Assembly (NCBI GenBank): GCA_016788965.1 | Contig: JAEUQZ010000002.1 | Coordinates: 1-34,700 of the forward strand | Reading direction: 5' to 3' | Origin: Anaerolineae bacterium | GTDB taxonomy: Bacteria > Chloroflexota > Anaerolineae > Aggregatilineales > Phototrophicaceae | DNA length: 34,700 nt | Shown: positions 9,176 to 19,602 of the stretch, one piece after another | How the letters are laid out: each line of letters starts with the position of its first letter | How positions within the stretch are numbered: position 1 is the first letter of the stretch | The notes under the pieces: model-generated | Databases searched by the model: none | Told to the model about the DNA's origin: nothing | The model's input: the letters and a program-made list of their open reading frames with translations, nothing else | Made by a program: the position numbers and the translations under genes

Positions 9176-9247
9176 TTAGAACTCGTTCTTAAGGACGAGT
9201 ACGATGAGGCTAATAAGGCTAATCAGGGCAGAATTCAGCTTGGACAT
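9176..9247 (-). CDS. ilv operon leader peptide (branched-chain-residue rich)
   Basis: A 23-residue frame from ATG to TAA, reading MSKLNSA, then LISLISLIVLVL, then KNEF. Eleven of 23 residues are Leu, Ile or Val, and ten of twelve within the run, so ribosome movement would report charged tRNA for all three end products. Its end overlaps the hairpin ACUCGU/ACGAGU, and the antiterminator strand begins 1 base after the stop codon. An in-frame ATG ten codons upstream (9277) would sit nearly at the predicted transcription start; the inner ATG, preceded by GAGAGAG, is preferred. Function resembles ilvL/ilvB leaders of enterobacteria and actinobacteria, but the sequence itself is not one I recognise. 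Confidence 0.85.
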   Translation of the reverse strand: MSKLNSALISLISLIVLVLKNEF

Positions 9248-9286
9248 CGCTCTCTCGTTGAGCCTCTCTCGATTCATACGCCCAAT

Positions 9287-9315
9287 AGGTTAACGAGCTT
9301 CCCTCAAGTTGTCAA
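9287..9315 (-). promoter_or_regulatory. sigma-70-type promoter of the ilv-leu operon
   Basis: TTGACA (9315-9310), 17 bases, TAACCT (9292-9287). The -35 box is a perfect consensus and the spacing is optimal; the -10 keeps the first two and last positions. The predicted start is near 9280, giving a leader of about 410 bases before ilvE. The promoter begins 20 bases after the argH stop. Confidence 0.7.
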
Positions 9316-9334
9316 CCATTTGGGCAACAAATCC

Positions 9335-10765
9335 TCAAGGTTCGCCAGATTCGTTCAAGTTGACCAGCGGCGTTTGTGCGGGATGCACATCTGGATGATC
9401 GTCCATCCAACGATGGGCGGCTTCAAGCTGGGCGCGGACGGCATCCGGGGCTGTGCCACCAGTGGCGCGGCGCTGGGATACGGACGACTCGAAGTTGAAG
9501 ACCTGGGCGACATCGGCCTCGAAGAGGTCGGAGACGGAACGCAACACTTCCAGCGGGAGGCGCGACAGGGCACTCCCCTGCTCGGCCGCGAGGCGCACCA
9601 ACTGGCCGACGGCGTGATGGGCCTGACGGAACGGAAGACCACGCCGCACCAAGTAGTCGGCGAGATCGGTCGCCAGCAGGTCTTCGCCCAATGCGGCACG
9701 CATCCGGTCGGCATTCAGGCGCAGGGTACGGATGATGGCTGTGACCACGGGAAGCAGGCGCGTGAGGGTATCGAACGAGTCGAAGAGCGCCTCCTTGTCT
9801 TCCTGCAAATCCTTGTTGTAGGCGGTGGGCAGCCCTTTGAGGGTGGTCAGCAAACCGGTCAGATTGCCGATCAAGCGGCCTGCCTTGCCGCGCGCGAGTT
9901 CCATCGGATCGGCATTGCGCTTCTGGGGCATGAGGCTGGAGCCGGTGCTATAGCGGTCGTTCAGGGTGATATAGCCGAACTGCGGGTTGCTGTAGAGGAC
10001 AATATCCTCGCCGAGGCGACTCAGATGGGTTCCGAGCAGTGCCATCACGAAGAGGGACTCGGCCACGAAATCGCGGTCACTGACGGCATCAAGGCTGTTC
10101 TGGGTCACGCTGGTCAGGCCGAGGTCATGAGCCAACTGGTCACGATCCACGGCAAAGGGCGTCCCAGCCAACGCGCCGGCTCCCAACGGAGATACCGCCG
10201 CACGGCGGTGGGCATCGGCCAGGCGGTCGCGGTCACGGGCCAGCATCCAGAAGAAGCTCAGGAGCCAATGGGCGGCGGTGATCGGTTGGGCGGGCTGCAA
10301 GTGGGTATAGCCGGGCATGAGGGTCAAGATGTGCTGCTCGGCCTGAGCGATGAGCGCCGACTGCAAAGCCGCGATGCGCCCGTCCAATTCGGCGAGCGCA
10401 TCGAGCGTCCAAAGGCGGAAATCGGTCGCCACCTGGTCGTTGCGGCTGCGACCGGTATGGAGTTTGCCGCCGACCGAACCGACCAACTCGGTCAGGCGGC
10501 GCTCGACGGCGGTGTGAATGTCCTCATCGGCAGGCTGAAGCGCGAACGTCCCGGACTCGAATTCGGCCAGGACAGAACGCAGCCCCTTGACCAACACCTC
10601 AGCTTCAGCCGCGGTGATGATGCCCGCACGGGCTATGGCCTGGGCATAGGCGATGCTGCCGGCAATGTCCTGGCGGAACATGTGGCGGTCGAAGCCAATG
10701 CTGTCGTTGAGGGCACGCAGATCATCATCGGTCGGTTCGGAAAAGCGGCCACCCCATAAGGTCAT
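9335..10765 (-). CDS. argH: argininosuccinate lyase
   Basis: Last step of arginine synthesis: argininosuccinate to arginine and fumarate. The 476-residue protein of the fumarase/aspartase superfamily shows LWGGRFSEPTDD at the N-terminus, TGRSRNDQVATD (104-115), the histidine of GYTHLQPAQP (152-161), and the flexible signature loop GSSLMPQKRNADPMELARGK from 275, with the catalytic serine. The frame is open upstream into argG, but homology starts at MTLWGG and that ATG has GCGAGG ahead of it. It starts 13 bases after argG ends, so the two form an argGH unit. No terminator is seen between argH and the ilv promoter, so read-through into the ilv leader is likely. Confidence 0.97.
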   Translation of the reverse strand: MTLWGGRFSEPTDDDLRALNDSIGFDRHMFRQDIAGSIAYAQAIARAGIITAAEAEVLVKGLRSVLAEFESGTFALQPADEDIHTAVERRLTELVGSVGGKLHTGRSRNDQVATDFRLWTLDALAELDGRIAALQSALIAQAEQHILTLMPGYTHLQPAQPITAAHWLLSFFWMLARDRDRLADAHRRAAVSPLGAGALAGTPFAVDRDQLAHDLGLTSVTQNSLDAVSDRDFVAESLFVMALLGTHLSRLGEDIVLYSNPQFGYITLNDRYSTGSSLMPQKRNADPMELARGKAGRLIGNLTGLLTTLKGLPTAYNKDLQEDKEALFDSFDTLTRLLPVVTAIIRTLRLNADRMRAALGEDLLATDLADYLVRRGLPFRQAHHAVGQLVRLAAEQGSALSRLPLEVLRSVSDLFEADVAQVFNFESSVSQRRATGGTAPDAVRAQLEAAHRWMDDHPDVHPAQTPLVNLNESGEP

Positions 10766-10778
10766 GAAAATGCCTCGC

Positions 10779-12020
<1,242 letters not shown>

Positions 12021-12050
12021 TGGTGGTTTCCCTTATCGGTTCAATGAAAA

Positions 12051-12073
12051 AGCCTCGACACGACGCCGAGGCT
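12051..12073 (-). terminator. terminator hairpin in the argG 5' leader
   Basis: On the minus strand AGCCTCG...CGAGGCT forms a seven-pair stem with a nine-base loop, followed at once by UUUUUC, ending about 30 bases before the argG ATG. Because it lies between the only available upstream space for a promoter and argG, it is best explained as an attenuator or leaky stop. Confidence 0.7.
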
Positions 12074-12120
12074 GATCTCGCTGGTTGAGTCCGGCTGTCC
12101 CTGAGAAGGATAACCCGGCG
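12064..12120 (-). promoter_or_regulatory. candidate antiterminator of the argG leader
   Basis: CGCCGGG (12120-12114) can pair over seven positions, one of them G-U, with CUCGGCG (12070-12064), which removes the 5' arm of the argG terminator. Upstream GCGGA/UCCGC forms a small stem. I find no Arg-rich reading frame and no T-box AGGGUGGNACCGCG element, so the sensor is unknown. The remaining intergenic bases 12120-12188 show only A/T-rich sequence, with a possible -10 (TATTAA, 12148-12143) lacking a convincing -35. Confidence 0.4.
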
Positions 12121-12188
12121 GATTCAAGTCCGCAACGGCCAGTTAATACGAGGTGATAGTTTATGGTTGGAAGTTAATAGAGGGGAAA

Positions 12189-12215
12189 GGTGGGCACAGC
12201 GGCGCTGCGCCCACC
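12189..12215 (-). terminator. terminator after the MFS gene
   Basis: A twelve-pair stem with one G-U, GGTGGGCGCAGC / GCTGTGCCCACC, and a three-base loop lies 21 bases after the transporter stop. Only UUU follows on the minus strand, so termination may be partial, but the stem is very stable. Confidence 0.65.
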
Positions 12216-12236
12216 GACTACAGATGCCAAAGCGAA

Positions 12237-14237
12237 TCAAGTCGAGGCGGGGCGGAGCAGTTGGGCGTCTTCTTCGTCAGCGACGCGGATGCCTTCCTGG
12301 ACATTCACGCGGGTGAGGAGAAGGCCGCCCACGATGAAGAACAGGATCAAGCTGAGGATGGCGGGACGACTGCTGCCGAGCAGCGTTCCGGCAGCAGCAA
12401 ACAAGAGCGGGCCGAAAATGGCCGAGAACTTCTCCATCACACCGAAAAGACCGAAGAACTCACCGCTCTTGGTCGATGGTGACATGGCGGCGTAAAGGCT
12501 GCGGCTGAGCGCCTGACTGCCCCCCTGAACGATGGCGACCATCCAGGCGAGGAACCAGTATTCGACAGTACTGTTGAGGAAGAAGCCCCAGACGGCGATG
12601 ACCGAGTAGACGGTCAAGGCGAGGAAAATGGCGCGTTTGGTATTCAGGCTGGCCGCGAGACGGCTGAAGAGGGGTTTGCCGAACAAGAACGCAAAGATGC
12701 CACCGACGATCTGGACGGCGAACAACATGCCGATGATAAGCGGCAGGCTGCTCTGGCGGATGGGCGGGAGGACACGGGCCTGAGCTACTGCCAATACTGT
12801 CCCGGTGCTGGCGTCGTTCTTCTCGCCCGTGTTCACCAACGACAGGGTGTATTCGCCAGGCTCGTCGGCCTGGAAGGTTTCGGTCTCGCCAAAACGGGAT
12901 GTGGGGTAATACGCATCGAGGCGCACAGGCTCATCGCCATCCATGAGCGGTTGGCCGTTCAGTTTAACTGCCCAGATGCCGTGATCCGGCCCGACGCTGT
13001 AGGTGATTTCGACCTGCTGGCCGTTGAAGGGAAAGTCCAGGCGCGCGCCCGATTCAGATGTGATGGAGTAAGTGGCATCCTGAGCGGCATCCAACTGCTG
13101 CGCCGGGATGACCGCGGTAGACCAGTTTCCGGTCGCGGTGAATCCTGGGCCGACGACGAGATAGGTTCCTTCGCCGGAGGCCGTGGCGGTGGAGAGGAAG
13201 GGTTCGCTGGGCGCACCTGAAATCGACTTCGGCAGCGCGCCAGAGGCGACAATGCCAACCAACGGCAGCGCGACCAGATTGAAGAGGATGAAGGCAAGGT
13301 AGATGGGACGGCGCTTCTCTTCCTGGTTGGGTAGGCGGCCAAAGATCAGGCTGAAAGGGATGCCAACGAACTGCACCAGCATGAGGGCAAGAAGAAGTTC
13401 AACTGTGCCAAAGCCGAGTTCGGCGCCGTAAATGGCGGCTACGCCGATGATGGTTCCGATGGCGTCGTTGTAGATGAGGAAGGCCAGCAAGAACTTGAAG
13501 AGTTCACGGTAACGCTGAATGTCGCGGAGGGTATCCCGAAGACGGCGGAAGCTGACGCCGATGACGGTCTCGCCCTTCTTGAGGACGGCGGTAGCGGACT
13601 GTGGTTCGGGAACAGTACGGAAGAGCGGGATAGAAAAGACGGCCCACCAGATGGCAACCGTGACGAAAGACCAGCGAGCGCCCCATTCCCCGCCCATGAC
13701 CTGGATCATGATGATGTTGATGACCAGCAGGAGACCGCCACCGAGGTAGCCCATGGCGTAGCCCCGCGCGGAAACTGAGTCCTGATCGGCGGGGCGGGCG
13801 ACATGCGGCAGGAGCGAGTCGTAGAAAGAGATCGCGCCGTTCAGACCGATGCGTCCCAGAATGGCGAGGACGGATGCCAACAGCCAATCGCCTGTGCCGA
13901 CCAGTACGAGGAGCGCGGTCACGACGACGCCGAGGCCGGTGAAAATCGCCAGGAAACGTTTCTTGCCGCGCACGATGTCCGAGACAGTGCCGAGGACGGG
14001 AGAAAGGATGGCTGCGATGAAAAGGGAGATGCTCAGTCCGATGCTCCAGTAGGAGGTAGCGACGGCGCGGCTGGGCAGGGTCGCGCCAGCGACAGCACTG
14101 TAATAGGTGGGCAGGACAGCGGCCATGATGGTGGTCACGAAGGCGGAATTGGCCCAGTCATAGAGAGTCCAGGCCCGGATACGGCGTCTATATTCGGCGT
14201 CATCGATGCGGTCGAAGTGGGCGCTGGCTGCGGTCAT
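12237..14237 (-). CDS. UMF1-family MFS transporter with an inserted extramembrane domain
   Basis: Inner-membrane transporter of 666 residues; substrate unknown. WTLYDWANSAFVTTIMAAVLPTYY (from residue 23) and STKSGEFFGLFGVMEKFSAIFGP (from 588) are hallmarks of the UMF1 / Atg22-like branch of the major facilitator superfamily. Membrane segments cover about 23-330 and 497-645. Between them lies a soluble stretch of roughly 160 residues (about 333-495), rich in Gly, Thr, Asn and alternating strands (for example YLVVGPGFTATGNWS and GEYTLSLVNTG), which resembles a beta-sandwich; ordinary UMF1 proteins of about 430 residues lack it. The ATG has AAGGGGAA ahead. Convergent with nothing; it is divergent from the GH63 operon and ends in its own terminator. 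A sugar or amino acid exporter/importer cannot be decided. Confidence 0.88.
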   Translation of the reverse strand: MTAASAHFDRIDDAEYRRRIRAWTLYDWANSAFVTTIMAAVLPTYYSAVAGATLPSRAVATSYWSIGLSISLFIAAILSPVLGTVSDIVRGKKRFLAIFTGLGVVVTALLVLVGTGDWLLASVLAILGRIGLNGAISFYDSLLPHVARPADQDSVSARGYAMGYLGGGLLLVINIIMIQVMGGEWGARWSFVTVAIWWAVFSIPLFRTVPEPQSATAVLKKGETVIGVSFRRLRDTLRDIQRYRELFKFLLAFLIYNDAIGTIIGVAAIYGAELGFGTVELLLALMLVQFVGIPFSLIFGRLPNQEEKRRPIYLAFILFNLVALPLVGIVASGALPKSISGAPSEPFLSTATASGEGTYLVVGPGFTATGNWSTAVIPAQQLDAAQDATYSITSESGARLDFPFNGQQVEITYSVGPDHGIWAVKLNGQPLMDGDEPVRLDAYYPTSRFGETETFQADEPGEYTLSLVNTGEKNDASTGTVLAVAQARVLPPIRQSSLPLIIGMLFAVQIVGGIFAFLFGKPLFSRLAASLNTKRAIFLALTVYSVIAVWGFFLNSTVEYWFLAWMVAIVQGGSQALSRSLYAAMSPSTKSGEFFGLFGVMEKFSAIFGPLLFAAAGTLLGSSRPAILSLILFFIVGGLLLTRVNVQEGIRVADEEDAQLLRPAST

Positions 14238-14347
14238 GATGCGTTCCCCTTGAAGTGTGTGCGAGTTTGACCTACTCCACCGACGGATTCGATCATAACG
14301 AAAAGCATGGCAAAGCGCCGTGAATTGGTGGGATTTAACAGGAGGTT

Positions 14348-14409
14348 AACGCCGCAGCGAGAATGATAGCGCGGCTCAGCAGTGCGGCGTTACACTGACT
14401 AGTTGTAAC
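14348..14409. other. inverted repeats in the divergent MFS / GH63 intergenic region
   Basis: Two repeats share the 240-base divergent spacer (14238-14477): AACGCCGCA (14348-14356) with TGCGGCGTT (14383-14391), and GTTACA (14389-14394) with TGTAAC (14404-14409). The second has an operator-like 9-base spacer. I see no full sigma-70 promoter on either strand, although TATGAT on the minus strand near 14287 could be a -10 for the transporter. A regulator binding here would suit both divergent operons. Confidence 0.35.
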
Positions 14410-14477
14410 AGGTGGCAATCATCGAGGACGATTCCGGGTACGCAACAACTTGCTCGGAATAGCCAGGGAGGGTCTTG

Positions 14478-17117
14478 ATGCAGACCCAGACTCCTGAACA
14501 TCAACGCCTTGCGGACTCAGAAACGCGAAAAGCGGATTGGAAGCTGTGGGGGCCATACCTGGCCGAACGGGCATGGGGAACGGTGCGCGAGGATTACAGC
14601 GCGAATGGCGATGCCTGGAACAGCTTCCCGCACGATCACGCACGCAGTCGGGCATACCGTTGGAACGAAGACGGGCTGGGCGGGTTCTGCAACCGTCACC
14701 AGAATTTGTGTCTGGCGGTGGGGTTGTGGAACGAGCACGACGCGATCCTGAAAGAGCGGTTGTTCGGGCTGACGAACGCCGAGGGCAATCACGGGGAGGA
14801 TGTGAAGGAGTATTACTTCTACCTGGATGGGACGCCGACCCATTCCTATATGAAGATGCTCTATAAGTACCCCCAGGTGGCTTTTCCCTACGGCGCATTG
14901 GTGCATCATGGGCGAGGCCGAGATGCGCCCGAACTGGAACTGATCGATGCGATCCCGCAAGCCTGGGCGGAGAACCGCTACTTCGATGTGTTCATTGAAT
15001 ATGCGAAAGCGGGCGAGAACGATGTGTTCTGCCGCATCTCGGCGGTCAACCGAGCAAGCTCCCCTGCCCCGCTGCATATCCTGCCGCACGTCTGGTTCCG
15101 CAATACGTGGTCGTGGGGATACTCGGCGGAGCGGCCATCGCTGCGAGCGGCTGGGCTGAACTGCATCGAAGTTCGGGAACGGCATATCGGCGCGTACTGG
15201 TGGTATGTGGATGCCGACGGTATACCGCCCGCGCTGCTCTTCACCGAGAACGACACCAACACCGAGCGGCTGTATCAATGGCCGAATGGCAGCCCGTATG
15301 TGAAAGATGGGATTCACGAGACGGTCGTGCTGGGACAAGCCGGGCGAGTCAATCCGCAGAGGGCAGGCACGAAAGCCGCAGCGCACTTCTACAAGATGAT
15401 GCAGCCGGGCGAGTCGTTCGTGGTTGTGACGCGGCTGGCGAACCAGGCCATCGAGCGGCCGTTCGCGGATGCGGACAGTGTGTTCGCGCAGCGGATCAGC
15501 GAGGCCGAGACGTTTTATCGCAGCATTCAGCCGCAGACCATGGATGAGGACGCGCGGCGGGTGCAGCGGCAGGCCTGGGCGGGTCTGCTATGGAACAAGC
15601 AGTTCTATCATTACAGCGTGGAATTGTGGCTGAATGGCGATCCAGCCCAACCGCCGCCGGATGAGTCCCGGCTCCAGAGCCGGAATGCACGCTGGACGCA
15701 TCTGTACAACCTGGATGTGCTGTCGATGCCGGACAAGTGGGAGTATCCGTGGTATGCGGCCTGGGACCTGGCGTTTCACTGCCTGCCGATTGCGATGATC
15801 GACCCGGAGTGGGCCAAGCGGCAGATCATCCTGCTGCTGCGGGAATGGTATATGCATCCGAACGGGCAAATCCCCGCGTATGAATGGGCGTTCGGGGATG
15901 TGAATCCACCTGTTCATGCGTGGGCGGCGTGGCGGGTCTACAAGATCGCGCGGAATGTAACCGGACAGGCGGACACGGGCTTTCTGGAGCAGGCCTTCCA
16001 CAAACTGCTGCTGAACTTCACCTGGTGGGTCAACCGGAAAGACGCGGAAGGAAACAACGTCTTCCAGGGTGGATTCCTGGGGCTGGACAATATCGGCATC
16101 TTCGACCGGAGCGCCCCACTGCCCGCAGGAGCCTGGATTCAGCAGGCAGATGGCACGGCGTGGATGGGGATGTACTGCCTGAATATGCTGGCAATCGCGC
16201 TGGAACTGGCGCGGACTAAACCTGCGTATGAGGATGTGGCGACCAAGTTTTTCGAGCATTTCATCTATATCGCCAACGCGATGCAAGATTTATGCGGAGA
16301 TGCAGGGTTGTGGGACGAGCGGGACGGGTTCTTCTACGACAGCCTGAAGTTCCCGGACGGGCGGCGGATTCCGCTGAAGATTCGGTCGTTTGTGGGATTG
16401 ATTCCGTTGTTCGCGGTGGAAACGCTGGAAGCCGATTTGCTGAAAAAGCTGCCGCACTTCGCGCGGCGGATGGAGTGGTTCATCCGCTACCGACCACAGT
16501 TGGTGAAACGGATCAGTTCGCTGGCGGAGCCAGGAGAGCATAGCCGGCGGCTGCTGTCGATCCTGAGCCAGGAGCAGTTGGAGCGGATTTTGAAGCGGAT
16601 GCTCGATCCGGGAGAGTTTCTCTCGGAGTATGGGCTGCGCTCGGTATCGAGGCATCATGCTGAGCATCCTTATCAATGGCACATGAATGGGGAGACGCTG
16701 CGGTTGAATTACGAACCGGGGGAATCATCAAGTGGGCTGTTCGGGGGCAACTCGAACTGGCGCGGGCCGATCTGGTTCCCGACGAATTACCTGATGGTCG
16801 AATCGCTGCAAAAGTACCATCACTACTATGGGGATAGGCTTCAGGTGGCGCTGCCAGCCAATGGGGGTGAAGCCCACACTCTGCATGGAGTCGCGCAGGC
16901 GCTCACGCAGCGGTTGGAGCGAATTTTCCTGCGAGACGAATCCGGCAGGCGGGCTGTGTTTGGCGAGACAGCGCTATTCCAGCATGATCCGCACTGGCAA
17001 GACTACATCCCGTTCTACGAATACTTTCACGGAGATGATGGGCACGGGCTGGGAGCCAGCCATCAGACCGGGTGGACGGCACTGATCGCCAAGCTGCTGC
17101 AACAACATTCGGGCTGA
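14478..17117 (+). CDS. glycoside hydrolase family 63 (MGH1J-type glucosidase)
   Basis: Predicted inverting alpha-glycosidase of 879 residues with no signal peptide, so cytoplasmic. The N-terminal half is a beta-rich super-sandwich domain ([19 protein letters not shown] about 204-222); the C-terminal half is an (alpha/alpha)6 barrel with [21 protein letters not shown] from 422, [23 protein letters not shown] from 460, and [17 protein letters not shown] from 756, the GH63 signature segments. Bacterial relatives are annotated glucosidase; smaller GH63 members hydrolyse glucosylglycerate or mannosylglycerate. I take the ATG after GGGAGGGTCT rather than the TTG just before it. First gene of an operon that continues with glucokinase and the oxidative pentose phosphate genes, so glucose is its likely product; the true substrate is open. 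Confidence 0.9.
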   Translation: MQTQTPEHQRLADSETRKADWKLWGPYLAERAWGTVREDYSANGDAWNSFPHDHARSRAYRWNEDGLGGFCNRHQNLCLAVGLWNEHDAILKERLFGLTNAEGNHGEDVKEYYFYLDGTPTHSYMKMLYKYPQVAFPYGALVHHGRGRDAPELELIDAIPQAWAENRYFDVFIEYAKAGENDVFCRISAVNRASSPAPLHILPHVWFRNTWSWGYSAERPSLRAAGLNCIEVRERHIGAYWWYVDADGIPPALLFTENDTNTERLYQWPNGSPYVKDGIHETVVLGQAGRVNPQRAGTKAAAHFYKMMQPGESFVVVTRLANQAIERPFADADSVFAQRISEAETFYRSIQPQTMDEDARRVQRQAWAGLLWNKQFYHYSVELWLNGDPAQPPPDESRLQSRNARWTHLYNLDVLSMPDKWEYPWYAAWDLAFHCLPIAMIDPEWAKRQIILLLREWYMHPNGQIPAYEWAFGDVNPPVHAWAAWRVYKIARNVTGQADTGFLEQAFHKLLLNFTWWVNRKDAEGNNVFQGGFLGLDNIGIFDRSAPLPAGAWIQQADGTAWMGMYCLNMLAIALELARTKPAYEDVATKFFEHFIYIANAMQDLCGDAGLWDERDGFFYDSLKFPDGRRIPLKIRSFVGLIPLFAVETLEADLLKKLPHFARRMEWFIRYRPQLVKRISSLAEPGEHSRRLLSILSQEQLERILKRMLDPGEFLSEYGLRSVSRHHAEHPYQWHMNGETLRLNYEPGESSSGLFGGNSNWRGPIWFPTNYLMVESLQKYHHYYGDRLQVALPANGGEAHTLHGVAQALTQRLERIFLRDESGRRAVFGETALFQHDPHWQDYIPFYEYFHGDDGHGLGASHQTGWTALIAKLLQQHSG

Positions 17118-17196
17118 CCCACAGTGGTGTTTAAGCGCCCCCTGTGCGCTATATTCTGAGCGGTTTTGATCCGCGCAGCTCAGGAGTTGGATAACC

Positions 17197-17934
17197 ATGC
17201 AAACGCTCGGTATCGATATTGGCGGTTCGGGCATCAAGGGCGCTCCGGTGGACACCATCACCGGGATGCTGCTGGCTGAAAGGTTCCGCATCCCAACCCC
17301 AAATCCATCGGCTCCGCACGCAGTGGCCGAAGTGGTCGGCGAGATCGTCCAGCACTTCGACTGGCACGGGCCGGTTGGCTGCACGTTCCCGGCGATTGTC
17401 AAGCACGGGACGGTGCAGAGCGCGGCCAATGTGGATCAGGGGTGGATCGGGACGAATGGACAGGAACTGATCGAGGAATTGGTGAACTGCCCAACGATTG
17501 TGGTGAATGACGCCGATGCAGCCGGGATCGCGGAGATGGAGTTCGGCGCGGGTCGCGGCCATGAGGGCGTGGTCATCATGCTGACGTTCGGGACGGGGAT
17601 CGGCAGCGCGATCTTCAACAACCGCATCCTGCTGCCAAACACCGAACTGGGACACATCGAGATTCGCGGGAAGGACGCGGAACTGCGGGCATCCGACCGG
17701 GCGCGGCAGGATAAGGAACTGAATTGGGAGAAGTGGGCCGAGCGGGTGAACGAGTATCTGGGTCGGGTGGAGTACCTGTTCTCGCCCGATCTCTTCATCA
17801 TCGGCGGCGGCGTGAGCAAGAAACATGAGAAGTTCATTCCCCTGCTCCACACTCAAGCCCAGATCGTCCCGGCGCTGCTGCTAAACGATGCCGGGATCGT
17901 CGGCGCGGCAATGGCGGCCCGGTCGCTGGCGTAA
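17197..17934 (+). CDS. ppgK: polyphosphate glucokinase
   Basis: ROK-family kinase that phosphorylates glucose with inorganic polyphosphate (often also ATP). The 245 residues match the compact PpgK form: [15 protein letters not shown] (5-19) as phosphate-1 loop, catalytic Asp in VVNDADAAG (102-110), [12 protein letters not shown] (129-140), and the [13 protein letters not shown] block, where ordinary ROK proteins have the CxCGxxGC zinc motif, absent here as in PpgK. AGGAG precedes the ATG by ten bases. An 80-base gap after the GH63 gene contains TATATT (17151-17156), a possible extra -10. It should feed glucose-6-phosphate to zwf in the same operon and spare ATP. Confidence 0.93.
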   Translation: MQTLGIDIGGSGIKGAPVDTITGMLLAERFRIPTPNPSAPHAVAEVVGEIVQHFDWHGPVGCTFPAIVKHGTVQSAANVDQGWIGTNGQELIEELVNCPTIVVNDADAAGIAEMEFGAGRGHEGVVIMLTFGTGIGSAIFNNRILLPNTELGHIEIRGKDAELRASDRARQDKELNWEKWAERVNEYLGRVEYLFSPDLFIIGGGVSKKHEKFIPLLHTQAQIVPALLLNDAGIVGAAMAARSLA

Positions 17935-17967
17935 CCCATCGAAGTTTCCATTAAAGGATCAAAGCTC

Positions 17968-18666
17968 GTGGATGTCACGGAACTGAAGCAGGCAGCCGCG
18001 GAACACGCGGCCCAATTCGTGGAATCGGGCATGGTGGTCGGGCTGGGTTATGGCAGCACGGCCATCTGGGCAGTTCGGCAGATCGCCGAACGCCTTCAGC
18101 GGGGCGAACTGCGGGACATTGTGGGAATCCCCTGTGCGCTCAAGACCGAGATCGAAGCACGTGAACTGGGCATCCCGCTGGGCACACTTGAAACGAATCC
18201 GGTGATCGACGTGACTATTGACGGCGCGGATGAAGTCGATCCGGCGCTCGATCTGATCAAAGGCGGCGGCGGGGCACTGCTGCGCGAGAAGATTGTGGCA
18301 CAGGCCAGCCGGCGCGAGATCATCATCGTGGACCCATCGAAGATGGTTCCGCGCCTGGGGACGAAATGGGCGCTGCCCATCGAGGTAATCCCGTTCGGCT
18401 ACGGCTCGCAGATTCGCTTTCTGGAAAGCCTGGGAGCGGAAGTGCAAATCCGGCAAAACGGGGAAGGCGCGCCGTTTCAAACTGACCAGCACAACCTGAT
18501 CCTGGACTGCCGCTTCGGGCCAATCCCGGATACACACATGCTGGCTGAAAAGATCAAGTACCGCACCGGGATCGTCGAACATGGATTGTTCATTGGGCTG
18601 GCAACGGATGTGATTATCGCGGATGCCAACGGCATTCAGCACATCCAGCGGCGGCAGGGCAACTGA
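17968..18666 (+). CDS. rpiA: ribose-5-phosphate isomerase A
   Basis: Interconverts ribulose-5-phosphate and ribose-5-phosphate in the pentose phosphate pathway. The 232-residue protein has the RpiA motifs GLGYGSTA (25-32, phosphate loop), IDGADEVDP (84-92) and [11 protein letters not shown] (98-108) with the active-site acidic and lysine residues. It starts with GTG; AAAGGATC lies upstream at normal distance and no closer ATG fits the homology. Third gene of the operon, 33 bases after ppgK. Confidence 0.95.
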   Translation: MDVTELKQAAAEHAAQFVESGMVVGLGYGSTAIWAVRQIAERLQRGELRDIVGIPCALKTEIEARELGIPLGTLETNPVIDVTIDGADEVDPALDLIKGGGGALLREKIVAQASRREIIIVDPSKMVPRLGTKWALPIEVIPFGYGSQIRFLESLGAEVQIRQNGEGAPFQTDQHNLILDCRFGPIPDTHMLAEKIKYRTGIVEHGLFIGLATDVIIADANGIQHIQRRQGN

Positions 18667-18688
18667 AGTACGCGGGGAAAGGGAAAGC

Positions 18689-19597
18689 ATGATGGAATTC
18701 GGAATGATCGGGCTGGGGCGGATGGGTGGCAACATGACGCGGCGGCTGCTGAAAGGCGGACACCGCGCTGTGGTGTGGAACAAGTCACCGGAACCCGCCC
18801 AGGAACTGGCGCAGGCAGGAGCGATCCCGGCGGCGACACTGGAGGAATTCGTGAGCAAGCTGACCACGCCGCGCGCGATCTGGATGATGATCCCGGCAGG
18901 CGAGGCCACGCAGTCTACTATCAATCACCTTGTGCCGCTGCTCAATCCTGGCGATCTGATCATTGACGGCGGGAACAGCAACTACAAGGACTCGATGGCG
19001 AGGGCGGAAACGCTGGCGTCACACGGCCTGCACTTCGTGGATGTGGGCACAAGCGGCGGCATCTGGGGGCTGACCGAGGGGTACAGCATGATGGTCGGTG
19101 GGAGCGCCGAAGCGGTCGGGCGCATCCGGCCGATCCTGGAGACGCTGGCTCCGGCTCCCGACCAGGGATGGGGACATGTGGGGCCGTCAGGATCGGGACA
19201 TTTCGTCAAGATGGTGCATAACGGGATCGAGTACGGCCTGATGCAAGCTTATGCCGAAGGCTTCGAGATCATGCGGGCGAAAGAGGAGTTCGGCCTGAAT
19301 CTGCACCAGATCGCGGAACTATGGCGCTTCGGCAGCGTGGTACGGTCATGGCTGCTCGATCTGACGGCGAATGCACTGAAGGACGATCCCGAACTAAGCG
19401 ATATCAAGGGATGGGTGGCCGATTCCGGCGAGGGGCGCTGGACGGTGGCTGAGGCTATCGACCAGGATGTGCCCGCGCCGGTCATCACCTTGTCGCTGAT
19501 GATGCGGTTCGTCAGCCGGCAGGATGACAGCTACTCGGCCAAACTGCTGGCGGCGATGCGGAATCAGTTCGGCGGGCACGCCGTCAAGCGGGAGTAA
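18689..19597 (+). CDS. gnd: 6-phosphogluconate dehydrogenase, decarboxylating, short form
   Basis: Oxidises 6-phosphogluconate to ribulose-5-phosphate and CO2. The 302-residue length is that of the short (GndA/YqeC-like) class, often NAD-linked, rather than the 470-residue NADP enzyme. Visible: [15 protein letters not shown] (Rossmann), [35 protein letters not shown] (substrate loop) and [19 protein letters not shown] with the catalytic Lys and Glu. The frame is open upstream into rpiA; homology begins at the double ATG (18689/18692) after AAAGGGAAAGC. Fourth gene of the operon, 22 bases after rpiA. Cofactor preference is inferred from subfamily only. Confidence 0.93.
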   Translation: MMEFGMIGLGRMGGNMTRRLLKGGHRAVVWNKSPEPAQELAQAGAIPAATLEEFVSKLTTPRAIWMMIPAGEATQSTINHLVPLLNPGDLIIDGGNSNYKDSMARAETLASHGLHFVDVGTSGGIWGLTEGYSMMVGGSAEAVGRIRPILETLAPAPDQGWGHVGPSGSGHFVKMVHNGIEYGLMQAYAEGFEIMRAKEEFGLNLHQIAELWRFGSVVRSWLLDLTANALKDDPELSDIKGWVADSGEGRWTVAEAIDQDVPAPVITLSLMMRFVSRQDDSYSAKLLAAMRNQFGGHAVKRE

Positions 19598-19602
19598 AGC
19601 TA

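Noticed and set aside
9005-10759. A 584-codon open frame on the plus strand
   Set aside because: It is antisense to argH and the ilv leader. The opposite strand encodes a clear ArgH with all motifs, and the plus-strand product resembles nothing; it is a by-product of GC-rich codon positions.
12075-12145. tRNA-like sequence (GGATTCAAGTCC arm) upstream of argG
   Set aside because: The arm resembles a T-arm, but its loop is one base short and no seven-pair acceptor stem can be formed with the sequence 60-80 bases away, so it is leader structure, not a tRNA.
12021-12188. T-box riboswitch before argG, or before ilvE
   Set aside because: No AGGGUGGNACCGCG-like antiterminator bulge is found in either leader.
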